From NCBI RefSeq assembly GCF_021295315.1, contig NZ_JAIMJA010000021.1, positions 1 through 64,000 on the forward strand: DNA of 64,000 nucleotides. The letters run 5' to 3'. Each line of letters starts with the position of its first letter. The first letter of the stretch is position 1. This DNA comes from Motilimonas cestriensis (GTDB lineage Bacteria > Pseudomonadota > Gammaproteobacteria > Enterobacterales > CBDFNC01). Below are positions 8,323 through 16,751 of this stretch, in pieces. Below the pieces are notes generated by a model, which saw only the letters and a program-made list of their open reading frames with translations, searched no databases and was not told where the DNA came from. The position numbers were made by a program, and so were the translations under genes.

Positions 8323-9420
8323 TTATAGTTTCAGAATATAATCGGCGGCCTCGCTTGCACCAGCGTGCCAAGTAGGCGCGGCCGGGTTACTGGTTGCCAT
8401 TACTTTATCGATCAGTGAATTAAAGTCTGCTTTAACCAATTGTTCAAGGGGGATCTCACTGCAACTAATATATTGTGATAAAAACTGATTTAGGTATGGC
8501 GTTTCTGGCCAATCTGGTCGTGCCAGAGTGATTGCTTTGGTTCCTGCCAGCGCCAGTTCGGTATAAGTGCCATAGCCTGGTTTGGTGATGACAAGGTCGA
8601 CACTAAAAACTAAATCCAAAAAGGCCATGTCCGTATCAGTGTAATGTCGCATGTCTGTGCGAGCTGCTGGTGACGCTTGGTCAACTAACCAGATCCAGTC
8701 TGATTTTTCCGGCCATTGGCTAAGATCCATTGGCACACTTAATCCACCTAATGCTATTAAACCTATTTTTGTATTAAGGCTGATCCCAAGCGCCTGTCGT
8801 AATGCTGTGCGCTGTTTATTGCCCGCTTGGCATATTGGGCCTATCGCTAGCTCATTTAATGATTTCGGGTTTGGGACATGAGGCTGAGGTTTAAGTGCCT
8901 TAACCACACTGGCATAAGCTTGATCCATTAGGGGGATTAGCTCGTTAGTTAGCCCTGGGTCGTTACTATAGTTGGCTAAGATTTGAGACCAATTAAATGG
9001 ACAAATACTTATACTGGGAATCGCTAAATTATGGGCTGCCGCTAAAGTAATTGGCGAAATATTACTTATCACTAAATCAGGGTTTAAGTTTGCCAGTAGC
9101 GCTTGTTCAGCCGCCACTTTTGCCGACCATTCTTGCTGTAGTTGAGTGTATTGCCGTTCGCTACTGGCTACGTCAACACTAATTGCGGAGTGCATGACCA
9201 TGCCAAAATCTGATCCTATGGGGATTAAGTCAAATGGTTGCTGCAATCGCGGCGTAAAATAACTAAGCGGAATGGTTGAAAGAATGGTTAATTTGATGCC
9301 TGGCGCGAGGGCTTGTAATTGTGCCATCACCGCGCAACTGATGGCGCCATGGCCAAAACCGTGATGTGTAATCGAAAAACAGATATGCTTAACTGGGGTT
9401 GCTGATTTAGTGATTGTCAT
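8323..9420 (-). CDS. predicted GT-B glycosyltransferase (MurG/GT28-like)
   Basis: A 365-residue cytosolic protein. The N-terminal part has a glycine/histidine-rich loop (SITHHGFGHGAISCAV, about 17-32), like the GxGH nucleotide-sugar loop of GT-B enzymes. The C-terminal part has LIALGGLS and KPGYGTYTELALAGTKAI (about 290), the donor-binding region seen in MurG-like and UDP-sugar transferases, and in the N-terminal domain of some sugar kinases. It has no signal peptide. The acceptor is unknown. It is divergent from the YeeZ-like gene, with only about 75 bp between start codons. Confidence 0.7.
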   Translation of the reverse strand: MTITKSATPVKHICFSITHHGFGHGAISCAVMAQLQALAPGIKLTILSTIPLSYFTPRLQQPFDLIPIGSDFGMVMHSAISVDVASSERQYTQLQQEWSAKVAAEQALLANLNPDLVISNISPITLAAAHNLAIPSISICPFNWSQILANYSNDPGLTNELIPLMDQAYASVVKALKPQPHVPNPKSLNELAIGPICQAGNKQRTALRQALGISLNTKIGLIALGGLSVPMDLSQWPEKSDWIWLVDQASPAARTDMRHYTDTDMAFLDLVFSVDLVITKPGYGTYTELALAGTKAITLARPDWPETPYLNQFLSQYISCSEIPLEQLVKADFNSLIDKVMATSNPAAPTWHAGASEAADYILKL

Positions 9421-9497
9421 GATTACAAAGCCGAAAAATTTGTTTAAGTTTGACTATACCGAGTTGGCATCTGTTTGTAACGAATAAGGAAATTAAA

Positions 9498-10310
9498 TTG
9501 ATAAAAGCAAAGGTGGCTATTTTTGGCTGCGGCTGGTTAGGTGAACCATTAGCTTTAGCACTGCAGCAGTCTGGTTGGCCAGTGAGTGTTTGTCGACGTG
9601 ATGAGGCGCAGGTTGCAAGGTTGAAGCAGCTGGGTCTAGATGCTTATGCTATTAATGTGGCCAATGATGACGTTACTGGTAATGTAGCCGCATGGAGCGA
9701 TCAAGCTGAAACCGTGATTATTATGCTGCCGCCACGTAGTAAATCACAGCAGCCAGAGCGATATGAGCAGCAAATAGCTCAACTGATTCAGGCATTACAA
9801 AAACAGCAGGTTCGCCAGGTTTTGTTTATTAGCTCAACCGGGGTTTATGCCGAAGGGAATTATTTATTAACCGAGCAAAGTCCGTTAAAACAAAACTCGG
9901 CTCTGGTTACTGCTGAGCAAGCTATGCAAGCCGCGTTTTCCAGTATTATTTTGCGCTTTTCTGGCCTAGTGAATAAAGACAGAACACCAGCACGGTTTTT
10001 AGCAGGCAAGCACTTGAGTGGCGGATTAACCCCGACTAACTTAATCCATCAAGACGATTGTATTGACGTTATTTGTCAGTTACTAACTAAGCCTTGGCAA
10101 GCGGATGTTTATAATCTGAGTACTGAAAATGGGCCGTCGCGAGCGCATTTTTACGTGCGGGCGACCCAGCATTCAGGGCTAACGCCGCCGACGTTTACTG
10201 ATGATAACAGTTTTGCTTTACGCAGTGTTTCCAGTCAAAAAATTCTACACTTTCTCGATTATCAATTTAAGCATCCTGACATCCTTGCGTGGTTAACCAA
10301 TGAAACCTGA
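9498..10310 (+). CDS. YeeZ-like NAD(P)-dependent epimerase/dehydratase
   Basis: An extended short-chain dehydrogenase-like protein with an N-terminal Rossmann motif VAIFGCGWLGEPLALAL, a FISSTGVYAEGNY segment (Ser-Thr...Tyr) and NLIHQDDCIDVI, the pattern of the YeeZ family. The start is taken as TTG 9498 (MIKAKVAIFG) because AAGGAA lies 7 nt upstream; an in-frame TTG at 9450 would add 16 residues with no family support. It overlaps the following deaminase gene by 11 bp, so the two are probably translationally coupled. The substrate is unknown. Confidence 0.8.
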   Translation: MIKAKVAIFGCGWLGEPLALALQQSGWPVSVCRRDEAQVARLKQLGLDAYAINVANDDVTGNVAAWSDQAETVIIMLPPRSKSQQPERYEQQIAQLIQALQKQQVRQVLFISSTGVYAEGNYLLTEQSPLKQNSALVTAEQAMQAAFSSIILRFSGLVNKDRTPARFLAGKHLSGGLTPTNLIHQDDCIDVICQLLTKPWQADVYNLSTENGPSRAHFYVRATQHSGLTPPTFTDDNSFALRSVSSQKILHFLDYQFKHPDILAWLTNET

Positions 10311-10740
10311 ACAAATTGACTTTTTTATGCAGCAGGCTATCGAGCAAGGCAAACTCGCTTTACCAGCTTGCAGGCCCAATCCTCCAGTAGGCTGCGTTGC
10401 GGTTAAAGACGGCGAGATCATTGCCATGGGTCATACCCAACCGCCCGGTAATATGCATGCCGAGGCCATGGTTTTAGCGCAGTTGAATGACTTACAAGGG
10501 GTAAGTTTGTTTGTCACCTTAGAGCCATGCTCATTTGTAGGACGAACGCCGTCCTGCGCAAAAACAATGGTGGAGCGCGGGGTAGAGCGGGTGTATGTTG
10601 GTTTGATCGATAGTCACGTCAAAAACCAAGGCCGCGGCATTCAAATTTTACGTGATGCCGGAATTCCTGTTGAAGTTGGGGTCTTGCAAGCACAGCTTGA
10701 GCAAGAGCTTGGCCCTTATTTGTTATCAGGTGAAGGTTAA
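10300..10740 (+). CDS. stand-alone RibD-type cytidine/deoxycytidylate-like deaminase
   Basis: A 146-residue zinc-dependent deaminase domain. HAEAMVL supplies the zinc His and catalytic Glu, and PCSFVGRTPSC supplies the two zinc Cys. PNPPVGCVAVKDG is the RibD-type substrate loop. It equals only the N-terminal half of RibD; the C-terminal reductase domain is missing. It may therefore be a partial-pathway paralogue or a nucleoside-tailoring deaminase rather than the riboflavin enzyme. It starts inside the end of the YeeZ-like gene (11-bp overlap) and is followed by a symmetrical terminator. Confidence 0.85.
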   Translation: MKPEQIDFFMQQAIEQGKLALPACRPNPPVGCVAVKDGEIIAMGHTQPPGNMHAEAMVLAQLNDLQGVSLFVTLEPCSFVGRTPSCAKTMVERGVERVYVGLIDSHVKNQGRGIQILRDAGIPVEVGVLQAQLEQELGPYLLSGEG

Positions 10741-10749
10741 ATAATCTTA

Positions 10750-10779
10750 AAAGGCAATATTAAAACATATTGCCTTTAC
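10750..10779. terminator. terminator-like hairpin between convergent genes
   Basis: AAAGGCAATA-TTAAAACA-TATTGCCTTT, a 10-bp stem ending in T residues, overlaps the 3' end of the minus-strand gene. Confidence 0.65.
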
Positions 10780-11149
10780 TGGCTTTGGTCATGCGGTAGC
10801 GTATTAGCTGTTCGCTAAACCAATCTTGGCTCAAGGAATTGGTATGTTTGTTACAGGTAAGCATAATTTGTTCGCCAGTAAGCATGTGGCGTGATGTTGC
10901 TAGACGAATAAAGTCTTCAGTGTTATGGATATCTTGTTGGTAGGTTTGAAACTGCTTCTTAAACAGCTTTTTACTATCAAGACTGGAAAGAAGTTTATCG
11001 CCTTGCTGAATGTGGCATTTACTTTTATCGAACATAAGTAGCAACTGGGTCACTTCTTGTTTTAACGGGCTGCTTTGCGCTGCAAGTTGAAAGCTTGCGC
11101 CAACCGACAAGGCGGCCAAAATGGCTAATGAGGTGCGAAAAATATTCAT
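10760..11149 (-). CDS. secreted/periplasmic protein, DUF5329-like
   Basis: A 129-residue protein with a clear signal peptide (residues 1-24, cleaved near SFQLAAQ). The mature part is helical, with two Cys (about 45 and 99) that could pair. The layout LLLMFDKSKCHIQQG ... HNTEDFIRLATSRHMLTGEQIMLTC resembles the DUF5329 family from memory; this is tentative. No function is known. Confidence 0.7.
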   Translation of the reverse strand: MNIFRTSLAILAALSVGASFQLAAQSSPLKQEVTQLLLMFDKSKCHIQQGDKLLSSLDSKKLFKKQFQTYQQDIHNTEDFIRLATSRHMLTGEQIMLTCNKHTNSLSQDWFSEQLIRYRMTKASKGNMF

Positions 11150-11291
11150 TATTAGGTCTGGCTGGGATAATTAATGGCGGCGATTATACTGAAACGGAAA
11201 CCAGATGCGAGAGATGGGCAATAAAATATTTTTTAACAAAACAATCCATCACGAAGAAAGTATGGTGAACAATTTCGAATAGAGCATAAAA

Positions 11292-11326
11292 CCGAAACTA
11301 AGGGGGGATTTTATCTTAGTTTCGGT
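11292..11326 (-). terminator. terminator of the cold-shock gene
   Basis: On the minus strand CCGAAACTAAG ... CTTAGTTTCGG is followed by TTTTATG; the 11-bp stem starts right after the csp stop codon. Confidence 0.8.
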
Positions 11327-11334
11327 GAGAATAT

Positions 11335-11544
11335 TTATAGCAGGGTAACGTTTTCTGCTTGTGGACCTTTTTGGCCTTGAACAACTTCCATCATTACTTT
11401 TTGGCCTTCAACTAGGGTCTTACGACCGCCAGCATTGATTGCACTAAAGTGAACAAACACATCTTTGCCACCTTCACGCTCAATAAAACCAAAACCTTTT
11501 TCGTCATTGAACCACTTAACGGTACCTGCAACTTGATCTGACAT
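11335..11544 (-). CDS. cold-shock-domain protein, CspA family
   Basis: A 69-residue OB-fold nucleic-acid-binding protein. The RNP1 motif KGFGFIE and RNP2 motif VFVHFSAI are intact, and the length is that of a canonical CspA/CspD-type protein. It acts as an RNA chaperone or transcription antiterminator. Several hundred bp without a gene lie upstream, which fits a long structured 5' leader. I cannot say which csp paralogue this is. Confidence 0.95.
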   Translation of the reverse strand: MSDQVAGTVKWFNDEKGFGFIEREGGKDVFVHFSAINAGGRKTLVEGQKVMMEVVQGQKGPQAENVTLL

Positions 11545-12092
11545 ATTTCTCTCTTACTTAACTTTTGTTACTTGCATAACATTAAATTTTACCAGCGGGG
11601 GCTGGCGAACTATCAAAGCCGTTGTTTTAAGAAACTCAAGCAATTTAGGTATTTAGTTAATGCGTATACCACAACAAATAGCGCAGAGTTAACTTGTATA
11701 AGGTCATTTTAGCCCTCGTTAAACAAGGCAAATTAAGCTTATACCATGGAATAGTAAGGCACAATTTTTTAGCCTAGATATTTGGTGATCTAGGTCTGAG
11801 AGATGGTAACTGTCATATAAATTACAAGCTTTTATTGGCGTAGCTGAGCACTCATTTGGGTTTTCCTGAGTAAACGCTGGCTGCAAATTTTAATACACAA
11901 GTCGGTGTGCGATATTGACTATTAAAGTGATGGAATAACTCCCTTAGTTGCTCTCGATATGACGTTTTATTGGCTGGAGGATTTCTCATTTAAGTTTCTA
12001 GGTTATTGTTTTTATTGGTAGTGATTTGTTTTTAATCATTGGTGCAGATTGCGATTAGGCTTTGAGTAGGTATTTTCCCTTATGTATTCGCG
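11545..12092. other. intergenic region between csp and csrB
   Basis: About 550 bp without a gene. It should hold the divergent csp promoter and leader on the minus strand and the csrB control region on the plus strand. I see no perfect palindrome of the GacA/UvrY type, but T-rich and A-rich stretches are frequent. No ORF with coding character was found. Confidence 0.5.
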
Positions 12093-12098
12093 TATAGT
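12093..12098 (+). promoter_or_regulatory. candidate -10 element of csrB
   Basis: TATAGT lies 6-8 nt before the inferred RNA start. No good -35 hexamer sits 17 bp upstream, as expected for a promoter that needs an activator such as GacA/UvrY. Position is inferred. Confidence 0.4.
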
Positions 12099-12115
12099 TG
12101 GTCATGTAAAGACGT

Positions 12116-12281
12116 GCTTTAGGAAGAAGCTAGGGTTAACGAGGATTGTTGGCCGTCAAGGAGGAAAAGGGACCACGGCAGGATGCTGTATAGGACTCGC
12201 TCTAGGAAGGAGCTAAGGTTAGCTAGGATGGTTGACCGCCAAGGAAGAAAAAAGGAATCACGGCAGGATGCTGTAAAGGAC
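12116..12281 (+). repeat. tandem duplication inside csrB
   Basis: 12116-12197 and 12199-12281 are two diverged copies of an 82-83-nt unit, both running from GCT(T/C)TAGGAAG to CACGGCAGGATGCTGTA(T/A)AGGAC. Differences are mostly substitutions plus a 2-nt insertion in the A-run of copy 2. Each copy carries several GGA sites, so the duplication increases CsrA-binding capacity. Confidence 0.85.
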
Positions 12282-12434
12282 ACCTCCAGGAAGGAGAGTA
12301 GGACAAATCAGGATGATTTGTTAGTCAGGATGACAGAGGGACGACTCAAGGATTGAGGGAAGGAAGCCTAGGAGAGGCATAAGTCAGGGAGCGCAGGGAG
12401 CACTTGATTCATCAAGGACTGGTGAAGTGACTAT

Positions 12435-12475
12435 GGCCCGATACGAACGCAAGTTTGTATCGGGCCTTCTTTTTT
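12435..12475 (+). terminator. csrB intrinsic terminator
   Basis: The stem GGCCCGATAC(G)AA ... TTTGTATCGGGCC is followed by TTCTTTTTT. Confidence 0.93.
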
Positions 12476-12507
12476 CCGAGCAAAAGTCTTGCCTCAGAGC
12501 GTTAACA

Positions 12508-12765
12508 TTAAGTCAGCACTAATAATCCGTTAAACTCACTGGCCGACTCGGGCGTCAGCTCAAACTGGGCTTGCCAGCCACCACAATGGACCGACAAGAT
12601 ACTCACGTCAGTTTGATGCTGTAATGCAATATGCTGCGCTTGTACCTGCAGCACGATGCTATTGGTATGAGTTTTCAGTTGGATCTTATCTTGCTCGAGC
12701 AAGTGAGCGGTAAGAAACTCGCCGCTGGTCAAGCGTCCCTCTGCTAGTAGTGCTAAATCTGCCAC
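12508..12765 (-). CDS. hypothetical protein downstream of topB
   Basis: An 85-residue soluble protein with a GTG start preceded by AAAGGGG 8 nt upstream. The composition suggests beta-rich structure with alternating hydrophobic residues; there are no transmembrane segments, and one Cys sits in HCGGW. No family is recognised. Only 12 bp separate it from the topB stop, so it is probably cotranscribed with topB. Confidence 0.7.
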   Translation of the reverse strand: MADLALLAEGRLTSGEFLTAHLLEQDKIQLKTHTNSIVLQVQAQHIALQHQTDVSILSVHCGGWQAQFELTPESASEFNGLLVLT

Positions 12766-12777
12766 GGCTTATCCCCT

Positions 12778-14727
12778 TTATTGGTTGCTGGATTTAAGCT
12801 TAGTGCGGCTTGGCTTTTTTGCTGTGCTGGTTTTACGCTTGTACTGACGAAATGGTTTTTTCTTCGGCGTGATGTCTTTTAACTGGCTTAAAGCCGAGCT
12901 CGGCATGTGTTTAGCTTGTTCGATTAGCTGATTTAGCTGGCTCAGTAATTGGCTCATAAAGTGCTGATAGCTTGCTTCTTTTTGGCAAATTTTTTCGAGT
13001 TGGTATTCCCAATGCGCCGTCATATCAGGGCGAGTTGATGCTTCCGGTAAACTTAATATTAACGCCTTACCGACCAAGGTAGCAGTAATTTGCTTACCGC
13101 TGCGTTGCAAAAAACCACGCTTAAACAACAGCTCTATGATGCTGGCTCGGGTCGCTTCTGTGCCCAAGCCATCAGTGTCTTTTAAAATTTTACGCAAGTC
13201 CGCATCGATAACGTAGCGGCTAATTCCCGTCATTGCAGCAAGTAAGGTGGCATCGGTAAAATGCTCGGGTGGCTGGGTATTTTTTTCCACTAGCTCACCA
13301 TGATCGCAAGTGAGTATTTCTCCCACTTTTACCACTGGCAAGTTCACTTCAGCTTGCTGTTTGGGTTTGCTTAATAATTGCTTCCAGCCTAAGGCCAGCG
13401 TTGCTTTTGTTTTAGCGCAAAATTGACCCCCTTTAATATCCAGCATGATGGTTTGATTTTGATATTCAAAATCAGGGAAAAATTGCGCCAAATATTGCAG
13501 TGCAATTAACTCATAGAGTTTGCGCTCACTGGCGCCGAGTTTATCTGCGGCGTAGGTTTTCAATGTTGGAATAATGGCATGATGGGCGGTGACTTTTTTG
13601 TCGTTCCAACAGCGACTCTTTTGCTGCCAATTGGCTTGTTCGATGTGAGCTTGTTGTTGCGGTAAATTTTGCAGTAATACCTGACCAATGGCGCTGGCTT
13701 GTTTGAGTTGCTCGGCCGGTAAGTGGCGACAATCAGAGCGCGGATAAGTGATCAGCTTGTATTCTTCATACAGTTTTTGACAACTGGCTAGCACTTGGCT
13801 GGCGCTCATTGCAAAGCGCTTGGCAGCTTCAATTTGTAAACTGGATAAGCTAAACGGCAAAGGTGCGGCTTGGCGTTTCTTCTCTTGCTTATTACTGATC
13901 ACTTTTGCCGGTTGCTGGTGGATCTTTTCCACCACTTTTTCCGCTAACCCTTTTACCAGCACGCGGCCTTGCTCGTCTTGGTAGGGTAAGCAAGCGTCGC
14001 TGGGTAACCACTTGGCAGTAAAGGTTTCATTACTATGGGTTTGTAAATGTGCCAACACTTCATAGAAAGGTTTACTAACAAAGTTTTCAATGTCTAAATC
14101 GCGTCGCACCACTAATCCGAGCAAGGGGGTTTGCACACGGCCAACGGAAAGTACGCCTTGATAACCCGCTTGCTGCCCTTGAATGGTATAGGCGCGGGTC
14201 ATATTCATGCCATAGAGCCAGTCGGCGCGGCTGCGTGCCAATGCTGAGGTGGAGAGGGAGACAAAGTCTTGGTTACTGCGTAAGTCGGCTAATGCTTGCT
14301 TTACCGCACTTGGATTTAAGTCATTGATCAGACAACGCTGCACTTGCTGGCGTTTAGTTTGGCTAATACCGGCATGATTGATCACTTCGTCGACCAGTAG
14401 TTGTCCCTCGCGGTCAGGATCGCCAGCGTGTACGATTTGATCGGCTTTCTTTATTAGTTTCTTAAGAATACTTAATTGTTTGCTGGTGCCTTTTTTAGGT
14501 TTTAGTTGCCACACGTCGGGTGCGATAGGCAAGTGTTCTAAACGCCATTTCTTATATTGCTCATCGTAATGGTCAGGCTCAGCTTGCTCCAGAAGATGAC
14601 CAATACACCAAGAAATGCAATCACCATTGGGCAGCGTGATCATACCCTCAGCCTTTTGTTGTGGCTTGGGCATCACCTCGGCAATGGCACGGGCTAAGCT
14701 AGGTTTTTCGGCAATATAGAGTTTCAC
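12778..14727 (-). CDS. topB: DNA topoisomerase III
   Basis: A type IA topoisomerase of about 649 residues (E. coli TopB has 653), which decatenates replication and recombination intermediates, usually with RecQ. The TOPRIM domain carries [12 protein letters not shown] and [13 protein letters not shown]. The catalytic Tyr is in [14 protein letters not shown], and SVGRVQTP and [10 protein letters not shown] are intact. The tail is rich in Lys/Ser. The start is GTG 14727 ([10 protein letters not shown]), as in the family; a TTG at 14748 would add seven residues. No Shine-Dalgarno is visible before the GTG, and a perfect inverted repeat ends 2 bp upstream of it. Confidence 0.96.
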   Translation of the reverse strand: MKLYIAEKPSLARAIAEVMPKPQQKAEGMITLPNGDCISWCIGHLLEQAEPDHYDEQYKKWRLEHLPIAPDVWQLKPKKGTSKQLSILKKLIKKADQIVHAGDPDREGQLLVDEVINHAGISQTKRQQVQRCLINDLNPSAVKQALADLRSNQDFVSLSTSALARSRADWLYGMNMTRAYTIQGQQAGYQGVLSVGRVQTPLLGLVVRRDLDIENFVSKPFYEVLAHLQTHSNETFTAKWLPSDACLPYQDEQGRVLVKGLAEKVVEKIHQQPAKVISNKQEKKRQAAPLPFSLSSLQIEAAKRFAMSASQVLASCQKLYEEYKLITYPRSDCRHLPAEQLKQASAIGQVLLQNLPQQQAHIEQANWQQKSRCWNDKKVTAHHAIIPTLKTYAADKLGASERKLYELIALQYLAQFFPDFEYQNQTIMLDIKGGQFCAKTKATLALGWKQLLSKPKQQAEVNLPVVKVGEILTCDHGELVEKNTQPPEHFTDATLLAAMTGISRYVIDADLRKILKDTDGLGTEATRASIIELLFKRGFLQRSGKQITATLVGKALILSLPEASTRPDMTAHWEYQLEKICQKEASYQHFMSQLLSQLNQLIEQAKHMPSSALSQLKDITPKKKPFRQYKRKTSTAKKPSRTKLKSSNQ

Positions 14728-14729
14728 GG

Positions 14730-14767
14730 CGTTAACATAACTGATCAAATATACAGTTATGTTAACG
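14730..14767. promoter_or_regulatory. 14-bp perfect inverted repeat with LexA-like core at the topB start
   Basis: The arms CGTTAACATAACTG / CAGTTATGTTAACG are separated by 10 bp. The centre (14741-14756) reads on the minus strand CTGTATATTTGATCAG, which matches the LexA consensus CTGT-N8-ACAG at seven of eight positions. It abuts the GTG start of topB and covers the region where its promoter or ribosome-binding site should be. It may be a LexA operator or an mRNA hairpin. Confidence 0.55.
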
Positions 14768-14859
14768 TCTTTATTCTCGTTTCGCCACTGGCTTGGTGTT
14801 AGCGTGCTTTATGACAGCAAAGTGCGGTAAAGCAATGTTGATAGCAAGTGCCTAAAGCA

Positions 14860-16224
14860 TTAAGCGAAGCACAGCTTAGACCAGCGTGTGAGCCCTGCGG
14901 TAACACTGCCAAAGTGATCGCCCGCTACTAGTTTGGTGCTAGGATATTGTTGCTGCAGGAACTGGGTGATCACTGGCGATTTGGCACTGCCGCCGGTAAT
15001 GAAAATAACATCGGGCTCGGCTTGTGCTTGCAGTAAAGTTTCATCGATCAAAGCTTGAATACGGCTTAGTAACGGGCTACTGGCAACCGCCAGTGCCGCT
15101 TGGCTTAAATCACACCCTAAGCCAGACTCGATGTAACCCAGATCCGCATAGTGGTTATTAAGTTCAGAAAGTCGTTTTTTCGACTGCTCAGCTGTATTTA
15201 CTAGCTGGTAGCTTTGTTTATGCTGTTGCACGTGCATTAAGCGCTGAATTTGCTCAGGTACAAGGCTATCTTTGCGTAATTCTTTTAGGGCTAATTGGTT
15301 TTCACGGCTATAAAAACGGGTTTGGCTACCGACATCATTGATCGCTACTGCATCAAACAATGCCTTAGAAGGCATAGGTTTGCCGGTGGTGAGCGCTGAG
15401 TCTAAACCAAATAGTGGCATTAACCCGCGCAGGGCAAAGTTTATATCAAAGTCGTTGCCGCCGATCCGTTCACCCGAGTGGCCCAAAATCTGCGCTTGGC
15501 GATCAAGTAGCTGGTTATAGCTTGGCCCCATTTCCATTAGTGATATGTCAGTGGTACCGCCGCCAATATCGACCACGAGCACTTTTTGGTCTTGGTTTAG
15601 TTCTGCTTCAAAAGCAAAGCCTGCTGCGTTCGGTTCAAATTGAAATTCAATATCTTTAAAGCCGGCTTTTAAGCCCGCTTGAGTCAGTATTTTTAATGCT
15701 TGCTGGTTGCTTTGCTCACCGCGTAAACCTTGAAAGTTAACTGGGCGGCCAATCACTGTTTGCGTGATGTCTTGCTGCAGTTGCTGCTCCGCTTGTTGCT
15801 TGATGTGGCAGAACATGGCGGTGACGATATCTTCAAATAACGCGAGCTGAATGCTGTTAAGGCCGGTTGCCCCTAAGAAGGATTTAGGAGACTTGATGTA
15901 ATATCCCTCTTCCGGCTCCTCCAAATAGCGTTGTAGCGCCGCGCTGCCAAAGTGCAGGTTAGTGTCGATGCCATCGAGTTTAAGCTCTTGTTGGATGCGT
16001 TTGCCGGTTAAAATAGCGGGCCCTCGTTTTTTTAACCAGTCTGTTTTTAAACTGGAATCAGGTAGGGCTTGCGCTAACCAAGCAACGATTGTTTCGCGCT
16101 CAGGAGCATATAAGGTTGAGGGCAATAACGCATCTTGTTCCCCTAAGGTAATGAGTTTAGGTTGCCCTTGTTCAAACGCACCAATGGCACAATTTGACGT
16201 ACCGTAATCAAAGCCTACAAACAT
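14860..16224 (-). CDS. yegD: Hsp70-family protein YegD
   Basis: An actin/Hsp70-fold ATPase of about 454 residues. It has the phosphate-1 loop VGFDYGTSNCAIG, the phosphate-2 loop VLVVDIGGGTTDISLM and the adenosine motif VIFITGGSAKSPVI. The peptide-binding C-terminal domain of DnaK is absent, as in E. coli YegD. It is a putative chaperone of unknown client. ATG 16224 is preferred over the TTG 18 bp upstream because GAGGTGATGTT precedes it. It is 132 bp upstream of topB on the same strand. Confidence 0.93.
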   Translation of the reverse strand: MFVGFDYGTSNCAIGAFEQGQPKLITLGEQDALLPSTLYAPERETIVAWLAQALPDSSLKTDWLKKRGPAILTGKRIQQELKLDGIDTNLHFGSAALQRYLEEPEEGYYIKSPKSFLGATGLNSIQLALFEDIVTAMFCHIKQQAEQQLQQDITQTVIGRPVNFQGLRGEQSNQQALKILTQAGLKAGFKDIEFQFEPNAAGFAFEAELNQDQKVLVVDIGGGTTDISLMEMGPSYNQLLDRQAQILGHSGERIGGNDFDINFALRGLMPLFGLDSALTTGKPMPSKALFDAVAINDVGSQTRFYSRENQLALKELRKDSLVPEQIQRLMHVQQHKQSYQLVNTAEQSKKRLSELNNHYADLGYIESGLGCDLSQAALAVASSPLLSRIQALIDETLLQAQAEPDVIFITGGSAKSPVITQFLQQQYPSTKLVAGDHFGSVTAGLTRWSKLCFA

Positions 16225-16751
16225 AACATCACCTCGGAACAAAATGGGGGGCGCATGCTACCTTATGACTGTAAGGATGAAAAGAATTGCTGCGACTGGT
16301 TTTTAGTTTCAGTTTGGTTGTTAAGTTTCATTTTAGTTTGGTTTTATGCTGAATTTTTAATTTAAAAATAGTGGCTTATTCTGCTCTTGGTGGACGGCCC
16401 AGAACAATTTTTCAAACTGAAAAAAATCGTTACATTATTGGGCCTAGCGCAATATTGCAGGCCTTGTTTTGTGTTTACACTTGTGTCTGCTGGATGATAA
16501 ATGAGCGAAAGTTGTCTAATGTAATGTTGGCGAGGAAGTGCGAGTTTATTAATTACGTCAATTTCGCCATTTTCGCCATTTTTATTGACTTGAAGTTGTA
16601 ATTTCACAACAGAATTCGAGTACAATTCAGTTTCTAAAATTTATCGCAGCATCGATCTTTGGGTGTCTTCCTTCAGGAAAATCCCTTTGAGCATGCATGG
16701 AATGCAAGTTTTGTTTTTACAATGACGCAGAGCGTCTCTCGGAGAGAAAAA
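16225..16751. other. divergent promoter region between yegD and pykF
   Basis: About 530 bp without a supported gene. Visible structure includes TTTTTCA-AAC-TGAAAAA (16408-16424), a duplicated TTCGCCATTT (16561-16580), and AT-rich stretches that could hold promoters. An in-frame TTG at 16659 would extend the kinase by 31 residues unlike the family. No Cra-like site was recognised. Confidence 0.45.

Larger units (their letters stand above)
12105..12475 (+). ncRNA. csrB: CsrB-type sRNA, antagonist of CsrA
   Basis: A non-coding stretch of about 370 nt, the length of E. coli CsrB, packed with GGA motifs. I count about 27, many in AGGA, CAGGATG or AAGGA context and placed in small hairpin loops, for example ATCA-GGA-TGAT. 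The segment AAAGGACACCTCCAGGA also occurs in E. coli CsrB as I recall it. It ends in a strong intrinsic terminator. Its role is to bind many CsrA dimers and so relieve CsrA repression of target mRNAs, usually under BarA/UvrY (GacS/GacA) control. The first 175 nt hold a tandem duplication. The 5' end is inferred, good to about 10 nt. Confidence 0.9.

Noticed and set aside
12101-12480. purine-rich stretch as a possible coding or IS region
   Set aside because: Dense stops in all frames and the GGA pattern fit CsrB instead.
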